Positions 8,479 to 16,844 of a DNA stretch of 38,283 nt are shown in pieces. The notes below the pieces were generated by a model. That model saw nothing but the letters and a program-made list of their open reading frames with translations, had not been told where the DNA came from and searched no databases. The stretch's first letter is position 1. Every line of letters begins with the position of its first letter. Origin of the DNA: Hyphomicrobiales bacterium (GTDB taxonomy: Bacteria; Pseudomonadota; Alphaproteobacteria; Rhizobiales; Xanthobacteraceae). The position numbers were made by a program, and so were the translations under genes. The stretch is from assembly GCA_018335895.1 (NCBI GenBank), contig JAGXQU010000108.1, forward strand, positions 1 to 38,283, in the 5' to 3' direction.

Positions 8479-8689
8479 TATTTCCTCGTATTACGCTGCG
8501 TTAAAGCGCCCACCGGACTTCTAGCTTCCCGTGAGATTCGTCGTAAATCAGCCCTCAAGTAGGGCGAACCATACCCCGTTGGCATACGAATTTCTGCCCC
8601 AATTAGCCAGCCAATGTCTGGTAATCACAAGCCGCCAGAAAGATAATGACGAACCGCTAGGAAGGTTCCACTCGCGCTGACGCGCGTTT
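8479..8689. other. Gene-free stretch between kinase gene and IS relic
   Basis: No credible coding frame, strong hairpin or operator was seen here; it may contain further decayed IS sequence. Confidence 0.3.
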
Positions 8690-8929
8690 GTCCGCTTGGG
8701 GTCATCTGGACTTCTAGGTTCGATGTAAGCGGCTTGGTTCCAACAGCGGCGATCCATTGGCGAAGAGCAACAGCAACAATTCCGGGCCGTTGTCTGAAGT
8801 CATGTGCGCAGGAATGCCTCGCGAGACGAACAGTGCGCGGAGCGCCTCGATCACGTCGGCTGTCTTCAACTTTCGTGCAATACGGATGGTCAGGCTTTCG
8901 CGAGTGAACGCGTCGATGATGCAAGGCAT
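8690..8929 (-). pseudogene. IS3-family transposase (orfB/integrase core) relic
   Basis: Three reverse frames together rebuild part of a DDE integrase core: DAFTRESLTIRIARKL...VSRGIPAHMTSDNGPE in one frame, RQWIAAVGTK in a second and AAYIEPRSP in a third. At least two frameshifts are therefore needed. The sequence beyond IEPRSP no longer matches the family, and orfA and both ends are missing. It is a dead fragment of an element related to, but not identical with, the intact one at 9.5-10.8 kb. Confidence 0.75.
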
Positions 8930-9027
8930 CCGGAAGAATATCGAGTGAGACCTTCGGCAGTTTTTTGTGCGAAAACTATCGAGTAGCTAGCGCAAGAGTC
9001 TTTATTCAGCAGACGCTGCCGATGAAC

Positions 9028-9235
9028 GGAACAGGTGAGCGGTTCTGTAAACCGCTGAGCCAGGGACGAGATACTACGGCCAAGGATTTGAAAAATTTGG
9101 TGGGCGCACCAGGGCTCGAACCTGGGACCCGCTGATTAAGAGTCTTGTTGCTCTCAAATGGAATCAAGCACTTAGCTGTAAACTGCGCCCATTCTAGTGC
9201 AGGGAGATCAATGCGTTACGCAGAGAATGTAAACT
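9028..9235 (-). repeat. att-like repeat, copy 1 (tRNA-Lys 3' end plus TGTAAAC motifs)
   Basis: This is copy 1 of an imperfect direct repeat of about 207 bp (partner 20826-21031). The core 9101-9145 is identical in both copies. Read leftward it is the 3' part of a tRNA-Lys: anticodon loop CTCTTAA, TCAGC stem side, a perfect T arm (CCAGG-TTCGAGC-CCTGG) and TGCGCCC acceptor strand, with CCA encoded here (9098-9100). The 5' half of the tRNA is missing or altered. TGTAAAC occurs at 9046, 9177 and 9228, on both sides of the core, as expected for arm-type integrase sites. Outside the core the copies diverge, so the repeat is old. Confidence 0.75.
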
Positions 9236-9355
9236 AGCTTCGGCGGGCCATCATGCGAAGGGGGTTGTACTAACGTCTTTGCACCCAGGATGGCGATTAT
9301 ACAACACGCGATCGGCAATCATAATTGTATGTATTACTCTGCCTCTCGATATGTC
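9236..9355. other. Non-coding stretch between att-like repeat and ccoS
   Basis: No gene or clear regulatory element seen. Confidence 0.3.
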
Positions 9356-9535
9356 CTAGGTTGCACTCGAATTCTGATTCTCTTCGGACGCATGTAAGTC
9401 GTCATCCCGAAGAGCGCGATAGCCTGCGCCCTCGAGATCGTCGTACTGACCGCTTCTTACCGACCACAGAAATCCGGCAAGGCCGAGAAGGCCAAGACCG
9501 AGAGCGAGCGGCACCAGAATCACGAGTATGTTCAT
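9356..9535 (-). CDS. ccoS: Orphan cbb3 oxidase assembly protein CcoS
   Basis: A 59-aa protein with one N-terminal transmembrane helix (ILVILVPLALGLGLLGLAGF) followed by WSVRSGQYDDLEG, the hallmark of CcoS/FixS. Known role: needed for cofactor insertion during cbb3 cytochrome oxidase maturation, normally the last gene of ccoGHIS. Here it stands alone: about 9 bp before its ATG the IS element begins, so ccoI and the native promoter and ribosome-binding region are gone. It is probably poorly expressed or silent unless IS sequence drives it. Confidence 0.85.
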   Translation of the reverse strand: MNILVILVPLALGLGLLGLAGFLWSVRSGQYDDLEGAGYRALRDDDLHASEENQNSSAT

Positions 9536-9582
9536 TCGAAACGCTGGCCTGACGGATATTTTGTACCAGCGCGATAGAGAGA

Positions 9583-10439
9583 CTATTGCATTTGTATGAT
9601 CTGATCCAGCGGTGCGGGGTACGGGTTCATCGTTTGTGGCGCCGGTGGCCGATAGCCGAGCGATGAGTGCGGACGGATGGTGTTGTAGTGCTTTCGCCAT
9701 TGCTCGATGACGATCTGTGCTTCTCTCAGACTGTAGAAGATTTCGCCGTTGAGAAGTTCGTCCCGTAATTTACCGTTGAAGCTTTCGCAGTAGCCGTTCT
9801 CCCATCGACTGCCGGGTTCGATGTAGATCGTCTTCGCCCCCAGCCTTGCAAACCAGCTGCGCACGATCTTCGCCGTCATCTCGGCGCCATTGTCAGACCG
9901 GATGTGCTCCGGCACGCCGCGCGTCAGCATGACGTCGGCCATCGTCTCAAGCACAGCGAAGCCGTTGATCCGTCGCGCGACCCGGATCGCCAGGCACTCA
10001 CGGGTAAATTCATCGATCAAGGTCATCAGCCGGAGCTTGCGGCCATCGTGGGTCTGCGCCTCCACAAAGTCGTAACTCCACACATGATTGCGCTGCTGCG
10101 GTCTTAACCGAATGCAGGAGCCGTCATTAAGCCAGAGCCGGCCCCGCGGCCTTTGCTTTTGCGGTACTTTCAGCCCCTCACGACGCCAGATCCGTTGCAC
10201 CCGATCACAGCCGACGTTCCACCCGGAATCGCAAAGCAGCTTCTGGATCCGCCGATAGCCGTACCGCCCATACTGTGATGCCAGTGCGATAATCGCCCGC
10301 GTCAGCGCATCTTCATCGGCCCGAACAATCGTGAAGTAACGCTGCGTTCCGCGGGGCTGGCCGACAATCCGGCAGGCATGACGTTCCGAGAGGCCATACT
10401 TCTCGCGAATGCGCTCTACTGCCTGACGCCGTCGTGCGG
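9583..10439 (-). CDS. IS3-family transposase orfB (DDE integrase core)
   Basis: The reverse frame is uninterrupted for about 285 codons. An N-terminal HTH_21-like region (REKYGLSERHACRIVGQPRG, then YGRYGYRRIQKLL) precedes an rve integrase core. Catalytic residues fit DDE: FVEAQTHD/LIDEFTREC, then RSDNGAEM, then ENGYCESFNGKLRDE. The open frame extends upstream of the first usual start codon (GTG at 10200), so translation is probably by -1 frameshifting from orfA, as known for IS3 elements. The exact fusion point is not determined. Confidence 0.85.
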
Positions 10440-10442
10440 GGC

Positions 10443-10721
10443 TTACAAGTTTCCCGAGGCAACGTCCTTCAGCACCTGCTTTTCAAGAGATAGATCGGCA
10501 ACAAGGCGCTTCAGTCGCACATTCTCGCGCTCGAGATCCTTCATCCGCTTGGCCTGATCAAGCTCAAGGCCGCCGTATTCTTTGCGCCACCGGTAATAGC
10601 TCTGCTGCGAAATTCCCGCATCCCGGCAGGCCACCGGCGATGATTTGCCCTGCGCCATCGATACTTCAATCTGACGAAGCAGCGTCACGATCTGCTCTGC
10701 ACTAAACCTCTTCTTCGGCAT
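10443..10721 (-). CDS. IS3-family transposase orfA
   Basis: A 92-aa protein starting MPKKRFSAEQIVTLLRQIE. It has an HTH_Tnp_1-type helix-turn-helix (ACRDAGISQQSYYRWRKEYG) and a leucine-rich coiled coil (MKDLERENVRLKRLVADL) for multimerisation. It provides end recognition for the orfAB transposase. Its 3' end meets the orfB frame. The longer frame to 10754 adds residues not expected in the family. Confidence 0.85.
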   Translation of the reverse strand: MPKKRFSAEQIVTLLRQIEVSMAQGKSSPVACRDAGISQQSYYRWRKEYGGLELDQAKRMKDLERENVRLKRLVADLSLEKQVLKDVASGNL

Positions 10722-10970
10722 CTCCAAGGCTCCTTTCCCAAGACATTCTCTCACAACGCTTGGTACAAAAAAGCCAGGTCAGGTCAATTAATGTGGCATC
10801 GACCGTCACAGCATGATGCATACTCAGGCTATTACCATCATGCATGCCGGAATCTCTCCATGAATAGTGCTGCGTTGTTCCTCAATATCAATACTCGTAG
10901 CTTAACTCTCACGTGAATGTTGTTGATCTGACTCAATACCGACAAGGACAAGGTCTGACGCTTGAATTGC

Positions 10971-10984
10971 TTGACCTGCATCAA
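10971..10984. promoter_or_regulatory. FNR/FixK-type box upstream of DUF2189 gene
   Basis: TTGACCTGCATCAA fits TTGAY-N4-ATCAA. If centred at -41.5 it places a transcription start near 11019, giving a leader of about 26 nt to the ATG at 11045, which is good geometry for low-oxygen activation. Confidence 0.65.
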
Positions 10985-11044
10985 AGTTCGGGCATCTCCC
11001 GCAATTAATAAGGGCTCCTAGTCTATTAGGTTGTGCCGAAATCT

Positions 11045-11839
11045 ATGAGCACAGAGCACCATAAGAGCGATCCTGTCGTTCGTCGGATTTCGGTGACCGA
11101 TGTCGCTGAAGCCCTCAGCGACGGAATGCGTGACTTTCAGGCAGCTCCGCTCTACGGGCTCATCATTGGTATCATGTTCGCTGCCGGTGGTATTCTGATT
11201 GTCTTCAGCATCACCGCGCTCGGCATGAGCTATCTTGGGTATCCGCTTGCGGCTGGTTTCGCACTACTGGGTCCCTTCGCGGCTATTGGGCTTTATGATA
11301 TCAGCCGGCGGCGCGAAACTGGGCAGCCGATCTCGTTTCTACATATTTGGAGTACGATAAAGAGCCGGAGCGAAATCGCGTGGATGGCGTTTGTCACGCT
11401 GTTTGTTTTCATTGTCTGGATGTATCAAGTGCGCCTACTCATGGCAATTTTTCTTGGGCTGAGTTCATCAGTACTGAACTTCAATCAAATCATCGTGCAG
11501 GTACTTACGACAAATGAAGGTATCTTGTTCTTATTAGTTGGCAATGCCATCGGCGCGGTCCTGTCACTAATTTTGTTTTCTCTAACCGTGATATCATTTC
11601 CGCTGCTACTCGAACGCGAAGTGGATTTTGTCACAGCAATGATCACCAGCATACGAGCGGTCATCGCAAGTCCTACGCCGATGATCGGTTGGGCCGCTGT
11701 AGTAGTTGTGCTCCTCATTCTCTCGATGCTGCCCCTATTTCTTGGGCTACTGGTTGTACTACCAGTATTGGCCACTCGACTTGGCATTTGTATCGACGTG
11801 TTATCGAGCCACTCTCTCAGCGTTCCCAGTAGGTTTTGA
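11045..11839 (+). CDS. DUF2189 family membrane protein with frameshifted C-terminus
   Basis: A 264-aa (ATG at 11045; GTG at 11033 also possible) multi-spanning inner-membrane protein of the DUF2189 family. It has an N-terminal cytoplasmic segment (ISVTDVAEALSDGMRDFQ) and about six hydrophobic segments. Its function is unknown. The encoded end is LATRLGICIDVLSS. The alternative frame at the same place reads GHSTWHLYRRVIEPLSQ and then stops, and that is the usual family ending. A single lost base near 11770 (TTGG instead of TTGGG) explains this. An FNR box lies upstream. Confidence 0.8.
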   Translation: MSTEHHKSDPVVRRISVTDVAEALSDGMRDFQAAPLYGLIIGIMFAAGGILIVFSITALGMSYLGYPLAAGFALLGPFAAIGLYDISRRRETGQPISFLHIWSTIKSRSEIAWMAFVTLFVFIVWMYQVRLLMAIFLGLSSSVLNFNQIIVQVLTTNEGILFLLVGNAIGAVLSLILFSLTVISFPLLLEREVDFVTAMITSIRAVIASPTPMIGWAAVVVVLLILSMLPLFLGLLVVLPVLATRLGICIDVLSSHSLSVPSRF

Positions 11840-11898
11840 CGCTAGTCTCGCCAATGCGGCAAAGCCGCGCCTCCCTATCGCAAAGCCCACGCCAATAT

Positions 11899-12744
11899 TT
11901 AGTGTACAAGCAACAGCGGCACTCGAGTTGCATTCGAAAGATACTCGGTTACGCCTCCCAGCACAAACTCTCTGAACCGTGACTTTCCATAACCGCCCAT
12001 AACAATTAGGTCCGCTCGTTGGTTAGTCGCAAAATCCATGATTGCCTGTCCCGGATTTCCGTCAGCAGGCTCGACATCTATAGAAGCAACAGTGACCTGA
12101 ACTCCAAGCCTTCTAATATGCGCTGCGAGGTCCGCTCCCGGTACCGTTCCACTTAACTCCTTCTCATTTACAACTGTGAGAACGAATATCTCTTCAAGAT
12201 CAGGGAAAAGCGAGAGCATAGAGGCAGTAGCGCGAGTTGCCGGGACCGAGCCGTCCCATCCAAGTACCGCCCGCTTGAAACGCTCGACCGACTTGGTTGC
12301 CGGGCTCGCAAGCAAAACTGGACGTCCCGATTCGAAGAGAACGGTTTCAAAGATCGCGGCAGAAGAATCGAGAAAGGAGTCCGGCCGTTCGATCAATGTC
12401 AAATCATAGGTCTTGGCAGCTTCTCGGACATGAACTGCAATTTCCGCTAGCGACCGAGACTCTTGCGTCACATCTGCATTGATACCGTAGCGGCTAGCAC
12501 ACTCGACAATCCGGTCGCGGACCTTCTGCGCTGTGTCAGCCGCTTCGATTTTTGCGCTTTTGATAAGGCTCGCGACAAGATCGCTGCCGAAGAAGTTCGT
12601 CACCGGTGGAGGTGCGGGGGCAGCCGCAACAAACTGGATAGTAACGCCATACCCTTGCGAAAGTGCAAGCGCCTGCAGCAATGAGGCCGAAGCATCATCG
12701 CCTGGCTCTACAACTCAGAGAACATCTATTAACATTCTCTTCAT
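11899..12744 (-). pseudogene. Universal stress protein with in-frame TGA at codon 10
   Basis: Two UspA-like domains; the second ends with the nucleotide-binding pattern MGGYGKSRFREFVLGG. The natural start is the ATG at 12744 (behind GCAGGAG), reading MKRMLIDVL, then TGA (12717-12715), then VVEPGDDASASLLQAL in the same frame. The rest is open to 11899. The gene is therefore a nonsense pseudogene unless translation restarts inside (a 260-residue frame begins at 12681, but would lack the first beta strand). It is the last gene of the leftward usp - CBS/BON - usp run and resembles the protein at 16845-17687. Confidence 0.75.
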
Positions 12745-12811
12745 CTCCTGCTAGAATTGTTCAGTTCTGGAATACCTGCAAGCAAAGCCCTAAACGCTTT
12801 GCAATCATGGA

Positions 12812-13501
12812 TTACGAAGACGACAATAGGCTTGGCTCAACAAACAGATTGTCGTCGACAGCCTTCACTCCATGTACTTTTTCCACGAGCACGCGAATTG
12901 CGTTACGCTCCGCATCCGACCGCGTGATACCCCATAGGTCCACGTGTCCTTCATTCACCGTTACATTCAGCCCAACAGGCTTGGCCCAGGATTTCGTCGC
13001 CAGAATGCTCTGGATCTTCTCGCGAATTTCATCATCATCCAGCGGCAGATGCTTCTTCTGAGGAGCTGTCGCGACTGCCTGCACTAGATTGGATCGGGTT
13101 ACGATCCCCACAAGCTTTCCGGATTCCATCACTGGAACACGCTTGATCTGGTTTCGCTCAAATATTCTGGCAATGTCCGATAATGGGGTGTTCGGATCCA
13201 CGCTTATCACTTTTCGAGTCATGATATCGGCGATTTTCGCCGCATGACTGCGCGCATACTCATCCGCTAAACGCTCGTCGGTAGTGAGAAGGGAAAGCCA
13301 CCAAGAACGTTGCCGTTGCGTGCCAATTTCAGCACGACGAACCAGATCGCCTTCACTAACGATTCCGACAAGGCTACCGGACTGGTCGACAATCGGAAGT
13401 GCGCTAATGCGGCACTCGCTCATGATTTGCGCTGCCTCTCGCACCGTCATTTCAGCTTTTCCGGTTTTTACCGGCGCAGTCATTACGTGTTTGGCTTTCA
13501 T
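12812..13501 (-). CDS. CBS-pair and BON domain protein
   Basis: A 229-aa soluble protein. Two CBS domains lie at about residues 7-62 (VMTAPV...ISALPIVDQSGSLVGIVSEGDLV) and 90-145 (IMTRKVISVDPNTPL...VPVMESGKLVGIVTRSNLV). A C-terminal BON domain follows (about 152-222). CBS pairs usually bind adenine nucleotides, and BON domains are thought to contact membranes or ligands. The gene lies 62 bp after one usp and 67 bp before another, so it is probably co-transcribed with them. Its role in low-oxygen or stress physiology is inferred from the neighbourhood. Confidence 0.88.
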   Translation of the reverse strand: MKAKHVMTAPVKTGKAEMTVREAAQIMSECRISALPIVDQSGSLVGIVSEGDLVRRAEIGTQRQRSWWLSLLTTDERLADEYARSHAAKIADIMTRKVISVDPNTPLSDIARIFERNQIKRVPVMESGKLVGIVTRSNLVQAVATAPQKKHLPLDDDEIREKIQSILATKSWAKPVGLNVTVNEGHVDLWGITRSDAERNAIRVLVEKVHGVKAVDDNLFVEPSLLSSS

Positions 13502-13563
13502 GAAGTTTTTCTCCGATAACTTTGAGAATCAAACTGCGCTACGTTTCAGTGATCGCTAATTTC

Positions 13564-14424
13564 CTAATGATGTAGAAACAGCACTGCAGAACTTTCTTTC
13601 AGAACTTCTCGCGTAGTTGATCCAAAAATCTCTCGAATTCCGCGATTGCCATACGCGCCCATAACAACCATTCCTGCGCCGAGACTCTTCGTAAGGCCCA
13701 GAATGGTTTCCGCAGGAGTGCCTGCTTCTCTATCGCCAAGTCCTATCGGTTTAACGTCAGTCGCTCCGTGGCGTTCAAGAAGTTGGCTGGCCTGTAATGC
13801 GATCCGGTCTGCCCTTTCGGATGTTCCTGCAACGGTAATGACATGAATCTCCTTCCCAGCTGCCATTCCCAATAAGGCGAACATGTGCAGAGCACGCGAT
13901 GAAGCTGGGCTTCCGTCGAATGCCACAATTACCGGATGCTGAGAAATGACGGGTGCGTCGTCATCCGATTCCGGAATAATCAAGACTGGCCGGGGCTCTT
14001 CTCGGATTATCTTATCAACACACAGTGGAACTCTTTCGAGTTCGCCATCGACATCAAAAACGCTGTCGCGGCCAAGCGCGACGAGATCGTGTGCCGTCGC
14101 CTCTTCCGCGATTATCTGCGCGGGGTCTCCCTCGACTGCGCGGGTCAAGAAGAAAGAGACCCCTTCCTTCACAGCCGTGTCTCTGAAATGCGCTACAACT
14201 TCGTCAATCCTGATCTTTGCATAGTTCAATCGGGACTGGGCAAGCGCTGACTTTATCGCTAGACCTCCAATCGGAACGGGTTCAGCTCGTTGAATCCAAC
14301 CCGAATTTACGATCCCGATACCTTCAACATAGGCGCTGTATTCACGCCCGAGGTGTAGAGCCAACTGCGAGGCCCGCACGCTCGAACTCGAGCCATCGAG
14401 AGCGACCAGAATACTTCGAAGCAT
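13564..14424 (-). CDS. Tandem-domain universal stress protein
   Basis: A 286-aa protein with two UspA domains: the first starts MLRSILVALDGSSSSVRAS, and the second VIVAFDGSPASSRAL and ends with GAYGNRGIREIFGST. That end keeps a G-x2-G-x8-G-S nucleotide-binding pattern, so ATP binding is possible in the second domain. The ATG at 14424 was chosen because the domain starts there; the frame upstream to 14583 is not family-like. It heads the usp - CBS/BON - usp run, with an FNR box about 240 bp upstream. Confidence 0.88.
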   Translation of the reverse strand: MLRSILVALDGSSSSVRASQLALHLGREYSAYVEGIGIVNSGWIQRAEPVPIGGLAIKSALAQSRLNYAKIRIDEVVAHFRDTAVKEGVSFFLTRAVEGDPAQIIAEEATAHDLVALGRDSVFDVDGELERVPLCVDKIIREEPRPVLIIPESDDDAPVISQHPVIVAFDGSPASSRALHMFALLGMAAGKEIHVITVAGTSERADRIALQASQLLERHGATDVKPIGLGDREAGTPAETILGLTKSLGAGMVVMGAYGNRGIREIFGSTTREVLKESSAVLFLHH

Positions 14425-14932
14425 CAGAAATTTCCTCTTTACCTGTTCTTGATGTCGACAGCTTTCCTTGCATTTCCTGCGACGCATATAGCTATCGCTA
14501 TGTACAGACCCTTCAGGCGCAATAGCGGTGCTCGCTGATAACGTATCGCGCATAAAGACCGATGCTTCCTTGATCCGCGTCAAAGTAGTTGTTGGGATAG
14601 TAGATATTCGGTTGAATGCACCAGAATGCCTCCGCCCACCACGCTAATGCGACGTATCCACCACATTGATCTTGATCAAAGAATACTTTTCTAATTCTGA
14701 GATCTTGAAACTATTCGATCGCGCCAGCATTAGAGCCGCTACTTGGCAATATCATTCTGAACGCAGTTTTATCTGCATCGCCATGACTTCGCCGAGCAAG
14801 ATTTCTTGAAGCGAGTTACGCGAATCTCGATCGGTGTATTGACGATATTTATGGATTAGAACCACATCGTCGCTGAAATTTAAGATGTCTCTTCGCTGGC
14901 GTGCTGTTTGTAACCTAAAGGAAGAAGCGCAA
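14425..14932. other. Divergent intergenic region between usp and phasin-like genes
   Basis: A 508-bp stretch with one strong FNR box (14666-14679) roughly midway between the two divergent genes. Small reading frames here (for example reverse 14752-14880) have no recognisable features and are not called. Confidence 0.5.
14666..14679. promoter_or_regulatory. FNR/FixK box between divergent usp and phasin-like genes
   Basis: TTGATCTTGATCAA is a perfect match to TTGAT-N4-ATCAA. It lies about 240-250 bp from both divergent starts, so either direction would have a leader of about 200 nt. It probably controls the usp - CBS/BON - usp run, the phasin-like gene, or both. Confidence 0.7.
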
Positions 14933-15358
14933 ATGAAAGATTCTAATGCACCCGGGCAATTTGGCGTCACGCAATACGGGTTTCGACCGCCCCCGGAATT
15001 GTTGGAAACAATGCAGAACAATTTTTACTCATTCTGGGAAGGCCAGGACAAGCTTCTTAATGCGATGCAGACGTTTGCGAACAGTTGGTTCGAGCGCCGC
15101 CATGCCGGCACACATGCCGCGCTCGAGGCAGCGCAAAGAATGTGCAAAGCCGAAACGCTAGTCGATCTCGTTCGTGAATATCAGGAATGGCTGAACGGCG
15201 TTATGCAACGCTTAGCAGCCGACGGACTGGCCGGCCAGCAAGAAGGCGTGGCATTCATCGGTATTGTTGCTGCCGAAATGAGGTCGAGGGGCAGCGAGAT
15301 GCCAGCCGAAACTTCGCCAGATGAATCGTCCACGAGTGTCCACGCGCACGCTGCTTGA
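14933..15358 (+). CDS. Phasin-like protein
   Basis: A 141-aa mostly helical protein. The ATG at 14933 (MKDSNAPGQFG) follows AAAGGAAG; the upstream in-frame start at 14885 lacks a ribosome-binding site. The helical core FYSFWEGQDKLLNAMQTF...WFERRHAGTHAALEAAQRMCKA is typical of phasin_2 proteins that coat polyhydroxyalkanoate granules. Such genes often accompany stress proteins in rhizobial low-oxygen regulons. The family assignment rests on composition and pattern, so it is moderately sure. Confidence 0.65.
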   Translation: MKDSNAPGQFGVTQYGFRPPPELLETMQNNFYSFWEGQDKLLNAMQTFANSWFERRHAGTHAALEAAQRMCKAETLVDLVREYQEWLNGVMQRLAADGLAGQQEGVAFIGIVAAEMRSRGSEMPAETSPDESSTSVHAHAA

Positions 15359-15369
15359 GCGGGCTGTTG

Positions 15370-15396
15370 AATAGGCTAGACACCCGTAAGCCTATT
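15370..15396 (+). terminator. Hairpin after phasin-like gene
   Basis: AATAGGCT and AGCCTATT form an 8-bp stem with an 11-nt loop, 12 bp after the phasin-like stop. No clear U-tract follows, so it may be a weak terminator shared with the convergent transporter gene. Confidence 0.4.
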
Positions 15397-15430
15397 CTCC
15401 GGCTCCCACGCCGAAGGGTAGTGACTTCAT

Positions 15431-16765
15431 TCAGATTACGGACAGTGACCTTAGAAATATAATTATAACAACTGCCGGCGCGACGTAACAGATTGAAATC
15501 CGCCATAGTTGTGCCAGCCATGACCGCTGAAAACCTACCGCTTCGAACGCATCAGCCTCGCGCCAGTGCCAACCGGCAAACAACACGATCGCCAAACCGC
15601 TCAAGGGTGCGAGAATACTTGATGCGATAAAATCCACTGCGTCTAGGATCGGCATACCCGCGATTCTTACAGCCGATAGCGGACCGAAACCGAGCGAACT
15701 TGGTACACCTAGTAAGAACGCGGTTCCTCCAATCAAGAACGTCGCCCGTCCTCTAGGCATCGCCCATCGCTCAATAGCATATGCCACCGGTATTTCGAGC
15801 AAAGCAACGGACGAAGTAATTGCTGCAACTACCAAAAGCCCGAAGAATGCAGCCCCCACAATTGAGCCTGCTGTCATCCTTGTGAATATTTCAGGAAGAG
15901 TGACGAAGGCCAGACTTGGCCCCTGATCTGGGCTCATTCCAAAACTAAACACGGCGGGAAAGATGATCACCGCCGCGACTATGGCGAATAACGTGTCTCC
16001 GACCACAATGATCGATCCAGCTACTGGGAGGCGAAAATTGTTTGGTAAATAGCTTCCGTATGTGACAAGAACCCCCATCGCGAGCCCCAAAGAGAAAAAT
16101 GCTTGGCCAAGAGCCGCGAGATAAACGCGCGGCTGGGCTAGGATCTCCCAGTTTGGCGCAAACAGGAAAAGCAGCCCACGGTAAGCGTTAGGAAGCGTCA
16201 AGCTGTGGACTGCCAGCGCCACGACAATGACCGCAAGGATTGGCATTAAACTCTTATTGGCACGCTCGATACCTTTTTCGATTCCTCTGATAACAACAAC
16301 TGCCGTTGCCGCCATCACGCAAGCTTGCCACAAGACCGGCTCAACTGGCCCGGAGAGAAACTCGAAAAAGTAGATGGATGCTCCACCCGCTTTGAGCGGA
16401 TAGATACCAGTCGCGAAAGCAACAAAGAATTTTAACGCCCAACCGGCGATGACAGAATAGTAGGTGAGAATTACGAACGAGACTATGACGCCCAGAATGC
16501 CTGCTTGCTGCCAGACAACGCTTCTACCAGTGTAATGAAATGCAGAAGCCGCTTCGCGCTGCGTTGTCCGTCCGATGGAAAGCTCCACGAGCAGTAATGG
16601 CAGACCGACCAAAATGATCGCCAGGAAGTATACTAGAAGAAAAGCTGCGCCACCGCTGTCCCCTATCACGTAAGAAAAACGCCAGATATTTCCAAGGCCG
16701 ATGGCTGCGCCAAGTGCGGCCAGAATAAAGCCGCTTTGCGTTCGCCATTGTCCGCGACTATTCAT
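15431..16765 (-). CDS. Sodium-dependent transporter, NSS/SNF family
   Basis: A 444-aa protein with about 11-12 hydrophobic segments. TM1 carries the family signature GAAIGLGNIWRFSYVIGDSGG (first Na+/substrate site), and TM6-TM8 features such as SLGLAMGVLVTYGSY are present. Known family role: Na+-coupled uptake of amino acids or related amines, as in LeuT/TnaT/MhsT. The substrate cannot be assigned. It is slightly short for the family but complete. Its link with the stress genes around it is positional only. Confidence 0.88.
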   Translation of the reverse strand: MNSRGQWRTQSGFILAALGAAIGLGNIWRFSYVIGDSGGAAFLLVYFLAIILVGLPLLLVELSIGRTTQREAASAFHYTGRSVVWQQAGILGVIVSFVILTYYSVIAGWALKFFVAFATGIYPLKAGGASIYFFEFLSGPVEPVLWQACVMAATAVVVIRGIEKGIERANKSLMPILAVIVVALAVHSLTLPNAYRGLLFLFAPNWEILAQPRVYLAALGQAFFSLGLAMGVLVTYGSYLPNNFRLPVAGSIIVVGDTLFAIVAAVIIFPAVFSFGMSPDQGPSLAFVTLPEIFTRMTAGSIVGAAFFGLLVVAAITSSVALLEIPVAYAIERWAMPRGRATFLIGGTAFLLGVPSSLGFGPLSAVRIAGMPILDAVDFIASSILAPLSGLAIVLFAGWHWREADAFEAVGFQRSWLAQLWRISICYVAPAVVIIIFLRSLSVI

Positions 16766-16844
16766 GATGTCTAACGCGGCCTTCGTCCACGCTACTCGTC
16801 TTTGATGAGCACAGAACCTCGATGCTATCCATAGTCCTGCCGTT

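Larger units (their letters stand above)
9545..10786 (-). mobile_element. IS3-family insertion sequence, apparently complete
   Basis: An element of about 1.24 kb with orfA and orfB in overlapping frames. The outer ends are imperfect inverted repeats: the right end read leftward begins TGACCTGACCTGGC and the left end begins TGGCCTGACGGATA, and both continue into TTTTGTACCA. No clear target duplication is seen. A second copy of the right-end sequence occurs as a relic at 21041-21122, which helps fix the right boundary. The left boundary is less certain. Confidence 0.7.

Noticed and set aside
9037-9055. tRNA-Thr(TGT)-like anticodon arm (GCGGT-TCTGTAA-ACCGC) in both repeats
   Set aside because: A 5-bp stem with a 7-base loop is present, but no T arm or acceptor stem surrounds it; the TGTAAAC word inside it fits better as an integrase arm site.
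9102-9190. Complete tRNA-Lys gene at the left repeat
   Set aside because: The acceptor and T arms pair well and a GGGCGCA word even lies at the right place for the 5' acceptor strand, but the anticodon stem does not pair (CAAGA against TCAGC) and no D arm can be drawn, so it is a fragment with a chance or relic 5' side.
12715-12717. Selenocysteine codon in the universal stress protein
   Set aside because: No selenocysteine insertion hairpin is evident after the TGA and the family has no Cys/Sec at this position; a nonsense mutation is simpler.
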